A stretch of 64,000 bases of DNA from Haliscomenobacter sp041740695 (GTDB taxonomy: Bacteria; Bacteroidota; Bacteroidia; Chitinophagales; Saprospiraceae). The translations under genes were made by a program, and so were the position numbers. Where the stretch lies: the NCBI RefSeq assembly GCF_041740695.1, contig NZ_JBGSLK010000043.1:95403-159402 (forward strand). Direction: 5' to 3'. Below the pieces are notes generated by a model. The model made no database searches, was not told the origin of the DNA, and saw only the letters and a program-made list of their open reading frames with translations. Of this stretch, positions 42,538 through 50,593 are shown in pieces. Each line of letters opens with the position of its first letter. The stretch's first letter is position 1.

Positions 42538-43227
42538 TTATCCACCCAACAACCCCGCCCCTTTTTCCAACACTCTCCGTTCCTGCTCTTGCCGGATGCT
42601 TTCCAGCGACGCTTCCTCGGTCTCTTCCAACATTCGTATGGCCACATTCCAGACCTCCTGTCTCCAACTGGTGATGAGTTGTGAAAGCAGCCATTCATCC
42701 ATCCGTCCCAATAGCTGATCAATGATGGCCATAAATGGGGAAGCCGGTTCCACCACAGTATCCTGCACCGCGTCTATGGTACTACTGATGATGGCATTGA
42801 CGGTTTCATGGTCGTTTTGGCGGGAGCGGCGCTGGGCATCGTCCAGGGTGCCCCAGTCCTTGCACAAACAATCGTATAAGGATAGTGGCAAGTCGTAATT
42901 GATGTGGGCATTGACTCCCAGCAGTAGGTTTTGCAACACGTGTAGCTCGTGATGTTGGGCCGCCTCATGTGCTTGCTTCCAGACCCTTGAGGTATGCTCA
43001 GCCCGTTGTTCGTAGGCCTCCAGAGCCACAAAATAATACTCCGCAAAACGTTGCATGAGGGTGCTTACCCAAACCGGGTCTTCAAATTGTCCTTCCCGAA
43101 TGGCCACAACCATATTGGTACTCATCATGCTGTAACAACGCAGAAAGATGTAACGCCGATCAGCGGATTTTTCCCAGGTATCGGCTTGCTGGATCATTTT
43201 TTGAAGGAGAGTGTCTAGGTGTTGCAT
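42538..43227 (-). CDS. DUF5995 family protein
   Basis: A 229-aa cytoplasmic all-helical protein. The family hallmark is LLLGVNAHINYDLPLSLYDCL at about residues 101-121, with His and Asp/Asn that could bind a metal. Family function is unknown. ATG 43227 is preceded by a plausible promoter. The terminal helix is E/R-rich (ESIRQEQERRVLEKG). Confidence 0.8.
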   Translation of the reverse strand: MQHLDTLLQKMIQQADTWEKSADRRYIFLRCYSMMSTNMVVAIREGQFEDPVWVSTLMQRFAEYYFVALEAYEQRAEHTSRVWKQAHEAAQHHELHVLQNLLLGVNAHINYDLPLSLYDCLCKDWGTLDDAQRRSRQNDHETVNAIISSTIDAVQDTVVEPASPFMAIIDQLLGRMDEWLLSQLITSWRQEVWNVAIRMLEETEEASLESIRQEQERRVLEKGAGLLGG

Positions 43228-43268
43228 GGGTCAGAATATGTGTATGAAGCGAGGGCAATACAATATTA

Positions 43269-43301
43269 CAAATTTAATGCCATTTCTACCGATGCCTCAA
43301 C
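43269..43301 (-). promoter_or_regulatory. Possible promoter of the DUF5995 gene
   Basis: On the minus strand: GTTG (43298-43301), 21-nt spacer, TAAATTTG (43269-43276, exact TAnnTTTG). It overlaps the 3' end of the ACT-protein gene and predicts a leader of about 35 nt. Confidence 0.4.
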
Positions 43302-43945
43302 CCCATCAACAACGAAAACGCCTTATCCAAATCCCGATTCGACAACACAATCGTATACTCATTCGAAGTAGAAATCATCTCCACCAGATTGATCCCATTG
43401 AGCGCCAATTCTTTGAGGATATAGTAGTACACTCCGTAAATCGCCTGGTTGCCTTCGGGGAGCATCAAACTAATCGAGCAGAGGTCTTTTTCTTTGACCA
43501 GCATTTTTTCGCTGTGAAAAATCTCCTCCAGTTTTTCGCCCATACTTTCCGAAATGACGATGGTGGTTTCCGATACCCCCTGGGAAAAAGAGTAAAAAAC
43601 TTTGGCTGCTTCGCTGATGGCATTGAGCAGTTCCACTTGTTTGGTCAACAGGGTCTCGGAGTTGAGGAAGGTGTAATCCAAGAGGCCGGAGCGCACGCTG
43701 ATGTCGGTCATTTTCCGAAAAAAAAGGCGCAGATTTTTGTCCAAATGCAACAAATCGCCCAAGGGCATGCGGTTGATGGCCATAACTATGGCACTGCTAT
43801 TGACTTCTTTACCCGCCGCTTTTTCCACGTCCGGCTGAATTTTTCGAGCCAAGGACGATACATTGACCAACCCATCCGCCAATGCCTCCAGCATAAAAGG
43901 GGAGCTGCTGATGATTTGGTTGACGTGTTCAGAAATTTTTATCAC
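43286..43945 (-). CDS. ACT-domain protein next to aspartate kinase
   Basis: A 219-aa protein. N-terminal about 5-70 looks like an HTH-like helical domain (MLEALADGLVNVSSLARKIQPDVEKAAG). The C-terminal half (about 130-219) resembles an ACT-type ligand-binding fold (SISLMLPEGNQAIYGVYYYILKELALNGINLVEMIS, NEYTIVLSNRDLDKAFSLL), which in aspartate kinases binds amino acids. It is transcribed divergently from the aspartate kinase gene, 151 bp away, suggesting an amino-acid-responsive regulator of that gene. The regulatory role is inference. Confidence 0.75.
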   Translation of the reverse strand: MIKISEHVNQIISSSPFMLEALADGLVNVSSLARKIQPDVEKAAGKEVNSSAIVMAINRMPLGDLLHLDKNLRLFFRKMTDISVRSGLLDYTFLNSETLLTKQVELLNAISEAAKVFYSFSQGVSETTIVISESMGEKLEEIFHSEKMLVKEKDLCSISLMLPEGNQAIYGVYYYILKELALNGINLVEMISTSNEYTIVLSNRDLDKAFSLLMGLRHR

Positions 43946-44021
43946 TTTGTTTAAATTTTAACGAAAATATATTTTTCTGTACAATTGTAGGCTAAAAATT
44001 CCAGTTTTTATTTTCGCCACC

Positions 44022-44029
44022 TACATTTG
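44022..44029 (+). promoter_or_regulatory. Possible -7 element of the aspartate kinase gene
   Basis: TACATTTG, an exact TAnnTTTG, 68 bp upstream of the ATG at 44097. The -33 position reads TTCC, a poor match. Confidence 0.45.
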
Positions 44030-44096
44030 TTTCATCAATCAAAGATGGCTCGTTAACAACCATCCATTGATTATTCACAGTATCAAGTAAACAATC

Positions 44097-45446
44097 ATGC
44101 AAGTTCTAAAATTTGGTGGCACATCGGTAGGGAATCCAGAAAGGATGCGTCGGGTAGGAGAATTGATCGACGATGGGTTGCCAAAAATTGTCGTACTGTC
44201 GGCGGTGTCTGGCACGACCAATAAGTTGGTGGAATTGAGTGAACTCATTCGCAAACAGCAGATTGAGGTCGCTTCTATCAAATTGGCCGCCTTGCGTGAA
44301 GAATACCGGGTATTTGTGAATGAGCTCCTGCCTGTTGAACCCTTTCAGGAGAGAGGTCATGCTGTAGTGAGGGGTATTTTTGATGGAATGGAGCAATTGT
44401 TGTGGGTCAATCGTTTTGAAGCCAGCCATGAAAAATGGATTTTGGCTCAAGGCGAAGTGATTTCCACCAACCTGTTTCAAATATACATGGAGCTGATTGA
44501 ACGGCCTTCTGTGCTCTTGTCCGCACTGGATTTTATGCGCATCGACGAGCATGAAGAACCGGATATGGAATGGATCCAAAAGCGTTTGGAGCTCCTGTTA
44601 TCGCAACAGCACCCGCTGGCCACCTATTTCATCACTCAAGGCTACATTTGCCGCAATGCTGCCGATGAAGTAGACAACCTGCAACGCGGCGGTAGTGATT
44701 ACAGTGCAACGTTGATCGGTGCAGCAATCCGGGCAGAAGAAATTCAAATCTGGACCGACATTGATGGCATCCACAACAACGATCCACGCATCGTAGAAAA
44801 CACTTGGCCGATCCGGCAGGTATCGTATCGGGAGGCTGCTGAGCTGGCCTACTTTGGGGCCAAAATTTTGCACCCCACCTGTGTCATTCCAGCAGAAGAC
44901 CGTCAAGTGCCGATTGTGCTCAAAAACACTTTTGAGCCAAAGTCGCCGGGAACTTTAATTTCAAATGCATCCTCGAATCGAACCATCACCGCCATTGCAG
45001 CAAAAGATGACATCACCGCCATCAAAATTCAAAGTGGGCGGATGCTGCATGCTTACGGCTTTTTGCGCCGGGTTTTCGAAGTATTCGAGCAATACCGGAC
45101 GCCGATTGACATGATTACTACCTCCGAAGTATCGGTTTCTTTGACCATCGATTCTGACAAACACTTGCCTGAGATCATTCGCTCGCTGGAGCTCTTTGGA
45201 GACGTGAGTGTGGACAAGAATCAGTCAATCATCTGTATCGTGGGGGATGCATTGAGTGCACATACCGAAGTAACCAAACATATTTTTTCGGCACTGGAAA
45301 GTATTCCGCTGCGTATGGTTTCTTATGGTGGGAGTAGCAACAACATCTCGATTCTCGTGAGTCGGGATGCCAAAAACGCTGCCCTGCGCAGCTTGCACAA
45401 AGACTTATTTCAAAACACAAATACTACGCTGTCAGTAAATTTTTAG
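44097..45446 (+). CDS. lysC: Aspartate kinase, monofunctional
   Basis: A 449-aa enzyme phosphorylating aspartate, the first step to lysine, threonine and methionine. N-terminal KFGGTSVGN is the kinase signature. RGGSDYSATLIGAAIRAEEI and WTDIDGIHNNDPRIV form the active site, then RQVSYREAAELAYFGAKILHP. The C-terminal region holds two ACT domains (about 300-449; MITTSEVSVSLTID, SIICIVGDAL, RMVSYGGSSNNISILV), for feedback by amino acids. No homoserine dehydrogenase is fused. Two hairpins follow. Confidence 0.96.
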   Translation: MQVLKFGGTSVGNPERMRRVGELIDDGLPKIVVLSAVSGTTNKLVELSELIRKQQIEVASIKLAALREEYRVFVNELLPVEPFQERGHAVVRGIFDGMEQLLWVNRFEASHEKWILAQGEVISTNLFQIYMELIERPSVLLSALDFMRIDEHEEPDMEWIQKRLELLLSQQHPLATYFITQGYICRNAADEVDNLQRGGSDYSATLIGAAIRAEEIQIWTDIDGIHNNDPRIVENTWPIRQVSYREAAELAYFGAKILHPTCVIPAEDRQVPIVLKNTFEPKSPGTLISNASSNRTITAIAAKDDITAIKIQSGRMLHAYGFLRRVFEVFEQYRTPIDMITTSEVSVSLTIDSDKHLPEIIRSLELFGDVSVDKNQSIICIVGDALSAHTEVTKHIFSALESIPLRMVSYGGSSNNISILVSRDAKNAALRSLHKDLFQNTNTTLSVNF

Positions 45447-45502
45447 GCTAAGAAACGCATTCAGTGATTTTTTTCTGGTTAGGGCATACTGAATGCATAA
45501 TC

Positions 45503-45548
45503 AAACCCGCTCGAAAGGTTAATGAACCTTTCAGCGGGTTTTTTTTAA
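45503..45548 (+). terminator. Rho-independent terminator of aspartate kinase
   Basis: AAACCCGCT with GAAAGGTT, a short AATG loop, AACCTTTC and AGCGGGTTT, running into a T-run (45538-45546). Strong stem with a U-tract, 57 bp after the stop codon. A second weaker hairpin (GCATTCAGT / ACTGAATGC, about 45458-45496) precedes it. Confidence 0.88.
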
Positions 45549-45646
45549 ATATTGTAAATCAATTCAATATGGAAGCTTGAAAAAAAATTCCAAAAAAAAT
45601 TTAACAAACCTGTGACCTAATTCCTATCTCTCGTCTTAAGATAAAA

Positions 45647-45677
45647 TTTGCAAAACGAACTAAACCCTTTACCTTTG
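45647..45677 (+). promoter_or_regulatory. Consensus promoter of a probable ncRNA
   Basis: TTTG (45647-45650), exactly 19 nt, then TACCTTTG (45670-45677): a perfect Bacteroidota promoter. No open reading frame follows before a terminator at 45838. Confidence 0.75.
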
Positions 45678-45683
45678 TGCTTT

Positions 45684-45869
45684 GAACCTTAATATTCCAT
45701 CCCAATCATTTAATGTGTACACCAACCGGTGAATCACAAAATTGCGTAACGTTTATAAGACCTTTTTTCCGATGCTTACACCGGACTTTGTCCGTACGTA
45801 TAAAAATTGTTTATAGGGGGAACTTATTACATTTTGGGGGCAGGGCGTTCATCGCCTTGCCTCTTTTTA
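45684..45869 (+). ncRNA. Probable structured non-coding RNA upstream of purH (6S-like candidate)
   Basis: A transcription unit of about 185 nt with a perfect promoter and its own terminator, but no plausible ORF. Distal pairing is possible between CCCAA/AATGT (45701-45716) and ACATT/TTGGG (45829-45838) with a 6-nt bulge. Internal hairpins are CACC-AACC-GGTG (45720-45731) and GGAC-TTT-GTCC (45783-45793). Size and a long closed rod with internal bulges fit 6S-type RNAs, described in Bacteroidota, but I cannot confirm the family. Alternatively it is a purH leader. Confidence 0.55.
45838..45869 (+). terminator. Rho-independent terminator of the ncRNA
   Basis: GGCAGGGCG, TTCAT loop, CGCCTTGCC (one G-U pair), then CTCTTTTTATTT. 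It separates the ncRNA from the purH promoter. Confidence 0.82.
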
Positions 45870-45923
45870 TTTCAACACTTTTGTAATCGCCACATGTAAC
45901 TTCCCACAATCGCAAAAACTATT

Positions 45924-45931
45924 TACCTTTG
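45924..45931 (+). promoter_or_regulatory. -7 element of purH
   Basis: TACCTTTG, identical to the ncRNA -7 element. Start site near 45938, 31 nt before the preferred ATG 45969. This distance argues against the ATG at 45948, which would leave a leader of about 10 nt. Confidence 0.55.
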
Positions 45932-45968
45932 CGCATCTTTTTTCAAAATGTATCTACCAAACCAAACA

Positions 45969-47495
45969 ATGGCACATAAGAAAATTCAGTCGGCCCTTAT
46001 TTCTGTGTACTATAAGGATGGACTAGAACCAATTATTCGTGAATTGCACCAGCATGGCGTAACGCTCTATTCAACTGGCGGAACTCAACAATTCATTGAG
46101 GAGTTGGGAATTCCCGTTATTCCAGTTGAAGAGCTAACCTCCTATCCTTCTATTTTGGATGGGCGGGTAAAAACCCTGCACCCCAAAATTTTTGGCGGCA
46201 TTCTGGCCCGGCGGGAGGAAAAACACCAGGCCCAGTTGGCGCAATACGAGATCCCTGAAATTGACCTGGTGATTGTCGACCTCTATCCTTTTGAGGAAAC
46301 CGTAGCCAGCACCAACGATGAAAAAACCATCATCGAAAAGATTGACATCGGGGGCATTTCCTTGATTCGGGCTGCGGCCAAAAACTACCAGGATGTAGCC
46401 ATTGTAGCTTCACGCAATGATTATCCCTTTTTCCTGGAGCTGATTCAAACCAAACAAGGCACCACTGAGCTGGAAGACCGCAAGGAGCTGGCTCGTCGCG
46501 GCTTTTTGGTGTCCAGCCACTACGATACCGCCATTTTTAATTACTTCAACCGGGGTGTACAAGAACCCTTGTTCAAACATAGCCTGATTCAACACGAAAC
46601 CCTTCGCTATGGGGAGAACCCACACCAAAAAGCGGTATTCCATGGTGATCTGGAGCAGCTATTTGAAAAACTGGGTGGCAAGGCCATTTCTTTCAACAAC
46701 ATGGTCGACATTGACGCCGCCGTTGGTTTGATGCGGGAGTTTTTGGACGATGAACCCACTTTTGCTATCCTCAAACACACCAACGCTTGTGGTGTGGCCA
46801 CCCGTCCTACGGTACTGGAAGCCTGGCAGGCTGCACTCCAGGCGGATAATGTATCCGCTTTTGGGGGAATTTTGATTTCCAATACAAAAATTGACTTGGC
46901 TACGGCTCAAGCAGTAGACGAAATATTTTACGAGGTCTTGTTGGCACCCGATTTTGATGCCGCAGCAGCGGAGCTTTTGATAAAAAAGAAAAACCGCATT
47001 TTACTCAAAATCAAACACTTTGATGTACAAGTGCGCAATTTCCGTAGCTTGCTCAATGGAGTGATCGAGCAAGACACCGACCTGGCCATCGAAACGGAGA
47101 GCGATTTTAAGGTGGTGTCCAAAAAAGCACCAACTACGCCAGAGATCAAAGACATGATTTTTGCCAATAAGTGCGTCAAACACCTCAAGTCAAATGCGAT
47201 TGCCCTGGCCAAAAATGCCCAATTGATTGGCATGGGTTGTGGGCAAACCTCGCGGGTGGATTCCATGCGCCACGCCATTGAAAAAGCCAATCGTTTTGGT
47301 TTGGACATCAATGGTGCGGTGATGGCTTCGGATGCATTTTTCCCTTTCTCCGATAGTGTACAGTTGGCCCACGAAGCCGGAGTAACGGCGGTGGTACAAC
47401 CAGGAGGATCTATCCGTGATCAGGACAGCGTGGAGTATGCGGATGCGCACGGGCTGGCGATGGTGATGACGGGGGTACGGCATTTCAAACATTAA
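45969..47495 (+). CDS. purH: Bifunctional AICAR transformylase / IMP cyclohydrolase
   Basis: A 508-aa enzyme catalysing the last two steps of IMP synthesis: formylation of AICAR and ring closure. ATG 45969 (MAHKKIQSALISVY) is preferred over 45948 by family N-terminus. Domains: N-terminal MGS-like cyclohydrolase (about 1-200; LHPKIFGGILARREEKHQ) and C-terminal transformylase (RYGENPHQKAVFH, LKHTNACGVA, AFGGILISNTKID, and the C-terminal SDAFFPFSDSVQLAHEAGVTAVVQPGGSIRDQD). Complete. Confidence 0.97.
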   Translation: MAHKKIQSALISVYYKDGLEPIIRELHQHGVTLYSTGGTQQFIEELGIPVIPVEELTSYPSILDGRVKTLHPKIFGGILARREEKHQAQLAQYEIPEIDLVIVDLYPFEETVASTNDEKTIIEKIDIGGISLIRAAAKNYQDVAIVASRNDYPFFLELIQTKQGTTELEDRKELARRGFLVSSHYDTAIFNYFNRGVQEPLFKHSLIQHETLRYGENPHQKAVFHGDLEQLFEKLGGKAISFNNMVDIDAAVGLMREFLDDEPTFAILKHTNACGVATRPTVLEAWQAALQADNVSAFGGILISNTKIDLATAQAVDEIFYEVLLAPDFDAAAAELLIKKKNRILLKIKHFDVQVRNFRSLLNGVIEQDTDLAIETESDFKVVSKKAPTTPEIKDMIFANKCVKHLKSNAIALAKNAQLIGMGCGQTSRVDSMRHAIEKANRFGLDINGAVMASDAFFPFSDSVQLAHEAGVTAVVQPGGSIRDQDSVEYADAHGLAMVMTGVRHFKH

Positions 47496-47502
47496 TTCGT
47501 AC

Positions 47503-47579
47503 GGGCAACCCTACGTGGTTGCCCTAATCATATGACCCTACGTGGTTGCCCTAATCATAGGCGACCACGAAGGGTCGCC
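47503..47579. repeat. REP-like palindrome cluster after purH
   Basis: GGGCAACC...GGTTGCCC hairpin (47503-47524), a directly repeated 24-bp half (CCCTACGTGGTTGCCC..., 47509-47532 and 47536-47559), then GGCGACC ACGAAG GGTCGCC (47560-47579). Mixed GGTTGCC and GGTCGCC types, as in the cluster at 51405. Confidence 0.85.
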
Positions 47580-47590
47580 CCTACGGGAAA

Positions 47591-48316
47591 ATGAATTTAA
47601 CGATCGACATTGGCAATTCCCGCACCAAACTCGCTCTCTTTGAGGGGGACGCATTGGTATTGCGCCAACTCTGGGTGGAATGGACGATCGAGGATTTATT
47701 ACAGCTGGTAACCAACCATAAGGTGCAGAATGTGATCTTATGTTCGGTAGGTCGGCGATTGGAATTAGTTGAATTAACGCGCTTGGAAAGCCAATGCCGC
47801 CTCGTGCAACTGGAAGCCGACACTCCACTACCCATCCGCAATGCGTACAAAACCCCACAAACGTTGGGTAAAGATCGCCTTGCCGCAGTAGTAGGTGCTT
47901 CTGCCCTTTTTCCAGGCGAGAATTGCCTGGTGGTGGATGCAGGAAGTTGTATTACTTACGAGTTTCTGAGTGCAGCCGGGGTTTACCTGGGAGGGAATAT
48001 TGCTCCTGGTATAAAAATGCGGCTGCGGGCCATGCATGAATTTACTGCACGGCTTCCAGAAGTGGAGTTGAATAAAATGGAAGAATGGATTGGAGATTCC
48101 ACCCCAAATGCCATGAACAATGGCGCACTATTGGGTACGGCACTGGAAATTGAAGGTTATAGTCAAAAATGGGCGACGGCAGAAGGCAGCAGCAAAACCA
48201 TACTCACTGGAGGAGATGCCGCCCTACTGCAACAAACCCTGAGCATCAGCGCGATACACGAACCCGATTTAGTATTCATTGGACTGAACAAAATATTGAA
48301 ACATAATGTCGAGTAG
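47591..48316 (+). CDS. coaX: Type III pantothenate kinase
   Basis: A 241-aa CoaX, phosphorylating pantothenate in the first step of coenzyme A synthesis. ASKHA fold: phosphate-1 motif MNLTIDIGNSRTKLALFEGD, Asp in VVDAGSCITYEF, adenosine region GGNIAPGIKMRLRAMHEFTARLP and TPNAMNNGALLGTA. Complete length for the family. The next gene begins inside its last codons (11-bp overlap), so they are co-translated. Confidence 0.95.
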   Translation: MNLTIDIGNSRTKLALFEGDALVLRQLWVEWTIEDLLQLVTNHKVQNVILCSVGRRLELVELTRLESQCRLVQLEADTPLPIRNAYKTPQTLGKDRLAAVVGASALFPGENCLVVDAGSCITYEFLSAAGVYLGGNIAPGIKMRLRAMHEFTARLPEVELNKMEEWIGDSTPNAMNNGALLGTALEIEGYSQKWATAEGSSKTILTGGDAALLQQTLSISAIHEPDLVFIGLNKILKHNVE

Positions 48317-49673
48317 TTGGACGATAAAAACGGCGCTAAGTGTTGCCGTACTGGTACTGTGGATGCCCTGGGTGGCCTCGGCACAAACGACCACCGCACA
48401 AATTTTACCCAAGCAAAATTCGCCCTATTCTCGCTTTGGCTTGGGTGATTTGTTTTCGCCAGCATTAGTCTCACAAACTGGGATGGCTGGCATGGGGATT
48501 GCCATACGCGATGGATCGCATACCAATTGGTTGAATCCAGCTGCATTGAGCTCACTGGAAGTTGCCGCTTTTGAATTGGGAGTCTCAGCCAAATACTCCG
48601 CCCTGTCGGATGGAGATCAAAAAGATGCGGCATATAGTGGGAACTTGCGCCAGCTTTCTCTGGCATTCCCGCTGAACAACTCTATCAACCGGGCGCAAGA
48701 ACGCAAAAAGCGCAATTTCAACTGGGGCATGGGTTTTCACCTGGCGCCCTACTCCGAAGTTGGGTACAATATCCAAAACATAGAAATTCAGGGCGAAACC
48801 CTTGATCGGATTACTACGGACCTGAAGGGCTCGGGCGGAACCTATAAATTGGGATTTGGCAATGGTGTACGCATTGGTAATTTATCACTTGGTGCCGAAT
48901 TACAGGCTCTTTTTGGCAAAGTAGCCAATAGTCGAAGTGTTACCCTGGACAGTGTAGCACTGGCCTACTCCACCGACTTACAGGACGACATCAGCTACCG
49001 CAGTACAATTTTTAAATTGGGTGCTCAATACGTCATCAACTTGGATAAACCCAATGAACAGGGAACTCAGGAAATTGGGGATCGTTCATTGATCCTTGGT
49101 TTCACCTACACCCCAAATAGCAACCTTAAGTCGGTGAGCAGCCGTTTGTACCGTCGTTTGTCACCTTCCACTATAACGGCGGATACCATTACCTACGAAG
49201 CGGATATTGAACGCGGCGGGACTTTACCCGGTGAAATGGGCTTCGGATTGACCTATGAATCTTTGGGTAAATTGCGGATCAGCGCCGAGTATCTACAAAC
49301 CCGCTGGAGTGAGTACCAAAATGAGGCCAAATCAGAACCACTTTCCAACGCTCGGCGTGTGGCTTTTGGCCTTGAATTCATTCCAGATGTACAGTCGTAC
49401 AACAACAACTGGGGTCGCTCCAGATACCGTTTGGGAGTTTTTCATGCCCAGGACGCTCGCAGCAACAATGGCCAACAATTGACCAATTTAGGTGTAACAC
49501 TGGGCGTAGGTATTCCCATCATTTTGCCTCGCCAGACCCTTTCTTTTGTCAATTTGGCACTTGAAGCAGGCCGTTTTGGGGCAGCCGATGGGCTGAAAGA
49601 AAATTACGTGCAGTTCCACTTTGGCTTTACGCTGAATGACAGCAGCTGGTTCTTTAAGCGGAAGTTCAATTAA
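48306..49673 (+). CDS. Outer-membrane beta-barrel protein downstream of coaX
   Basis: A 455-aa protein with a Sec signal (ending VASAQ). The barrel has many amphipathic strands and FadL/OmpP1-like features near the N-terminus: SPYSRFGLGDLFSPALVSQTGMAGMGIAIRDG ... NWLNPAALSSLE. It ends VQFHFGFTLNDSSWFFKRKFN. In Bacteroidota a protein of this type commonly follows coaX. Transport substrate unknown. Its last codon and stop lie in the arm of a core-B hairpin. Confidence 0.8.
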   Translation: MSSSWTIKTALSVAVLVLWMPWVASAQTTTAQILPKQNSPYSRFGLGDLFSPALVSQTGMAGMGIAIRDGSHTNWLNPAALSSLEVAAFELGVSAKYSALSDGDQKDAAYSGNLRQLSLAFPLNNSINRAQERKKRNFNWGMGFHLAPYSEVGYNIQNIEIQGETLDRITTDLKGSGGTYKLGFGNGVRIGNLSLGAELQALFGKVANSRSVTLDSVALAYSTDLQDDISYRSTIFKLGAQYVINLDKPNEQGTQEIGDRSLILGFTYTPNSNLKSVSSRLYRRLSPSTITADTITYEADIERGGTLPGEMGFGLTYESLGKLRISAEYLQTRWSEYQNEAKSEPLSNARRVAFGLEFIPDVQSYNNNWGRSRYRLGVFHAQDARSNNGQQLTNLGVTLGVGIPIILPRQTLSFVNLALEAGRFGAADGLKENYVQFHFGFTLNDSSWFFKRKFN

Positions 49674-49758
49674 CGAAGAAGCGATGGGTTTCCCTGGACC
49701 GGTCACCGAGCGGAGTCGAAGTGCCGATCCAGGGAAACCCATCGCTTCTTCGTTAATT
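49668..49758. repeat. Long intergenic hairpin, core family B (copy 2)
   Basis: Perfect 31-bp arms (49668-49698 and 49728-49758) between convergent genes; each arm contains the stop codon of one of them. The 29-nt loop holds GAGCGGAGTCGAAGTG, related to the loop core at 27567-27599. Probably a bidirectional terminator/processing hairpin. Confidence 0.88.
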
Positions 49759-50581
49759 ACAAAGTTTTAAACAGCCCCCTTACCTCATCCACCAATTCGT
49801 GGAAATCCCGTCGCCCCATCACGTTTTCTTGCCAGGCCAAACCACGTTCGATCAGGTTATAGGTATACTTGATGCGCGAACCCGGGATAAGTTCACCCTT
49901 CTCGTCGCGATCCCGGCCCATTACCCACAATGTATCTGCAATAGACGCGGTAGATTCAATGTCGTGCGACACCACTATGATGGTATTGTGTTCGTGTAAA
50001 GCGGCGATGCTGCGCAGCAATTCGCATACTTTTTCAATCATGATGACGTCCAAACCACTAAATGGCTCATCGAGCAAGAGGAAGTGATCGGAGCAAAGCA
50101 ATTGCTGCGCGATGGCTACCCTTTGACGTTGCCCGCCAGAAAGTTCAGCGGGAAATTTATTGGCGTGGCCCTGCAAGCCAAAATGGGCCAACATTTCTTC
50201 ACATTTGGTTTTTTGTTCATTGGCAGGCATACCTTTCCGGGCAGCAGCCACCATCAAGTTGCCCATCACCGTGCGGTGACTGAAGAGCGGATAACTTTGT
50301 TGGACTACCCCTACCCTGCCCACTTTTACCGGAGTGAGTGGTTCGCCCAATAATACCTGACCAGTATCCGGTTTCAACAGGCCGGCCAGGATTTCAAAAA
50401 ATTTGGTTTTGCCAATCCCCGAAGGGCCCAAAAATCCTACGATTTGTCCCTGGCTCAGCCCTGGCCGTACCACATCGCGGATGTCGACGTTGACATCGCG
50501 CAGAATCTGGTTTCCGCCTAGGTTAAGCGAAACATTTTCAACCTTAAGAATGGTATTTTTAAACTCGTGTGTCAGTGTCAT
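49757..50581 (-). CDS. ABC transporter ATP-binding protein (NitT/TauT-like)
   Basis: A 274-aa ATPase: Walker A GPSGIGKTKFF, Q-loop VVQQSYPLFSHRT, signature LSGGQRQRVAIAQQL, Walker B FLLLDEPFSGLD, H-loop VSHDIES. It energises import with the permease encoded 12 bp upstream in transcription order and the binding protein beyond it. Family resemblance is to nitrate/taurine/aliphatic sulfonate importers; the substrate is not identified. Confidence 0.93.
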   Translation of the reverse strand: MTLTHEFKNTILKVENVSLNLGGNQILRDVNVDIRDVVRPGLSQGQIVGFLGPSGIGKTKFFEILAGLLKPDTGQVLLGEPLTPVKVGRVGVVQQSYPLFSHRTVMGNLMVAAARKGMPANEQKTKCEEMLAHFGLQGHANKFPAELSGGQRQRVAIAQQLLCSDHFLLLDEPFSGLDVIMIEKVCELLRSIAALHEHNTIIVVSHDIESTASIADTLWVMGRDRDEKGELIPGSRIKYTYNLIERGLAWQENVMGRRDFHELVDEVRGLFKTL

Positions 50582-50593
50582 ATTAAAGCGGGC

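Noticed and set aside
43211..43954. 247-codon frame antisense to the ACT-domain gene
   Set aside because: His/Gln/Arg-rich shadow without domain; the minus-strand frame has a sensible start, fold and promoter context.
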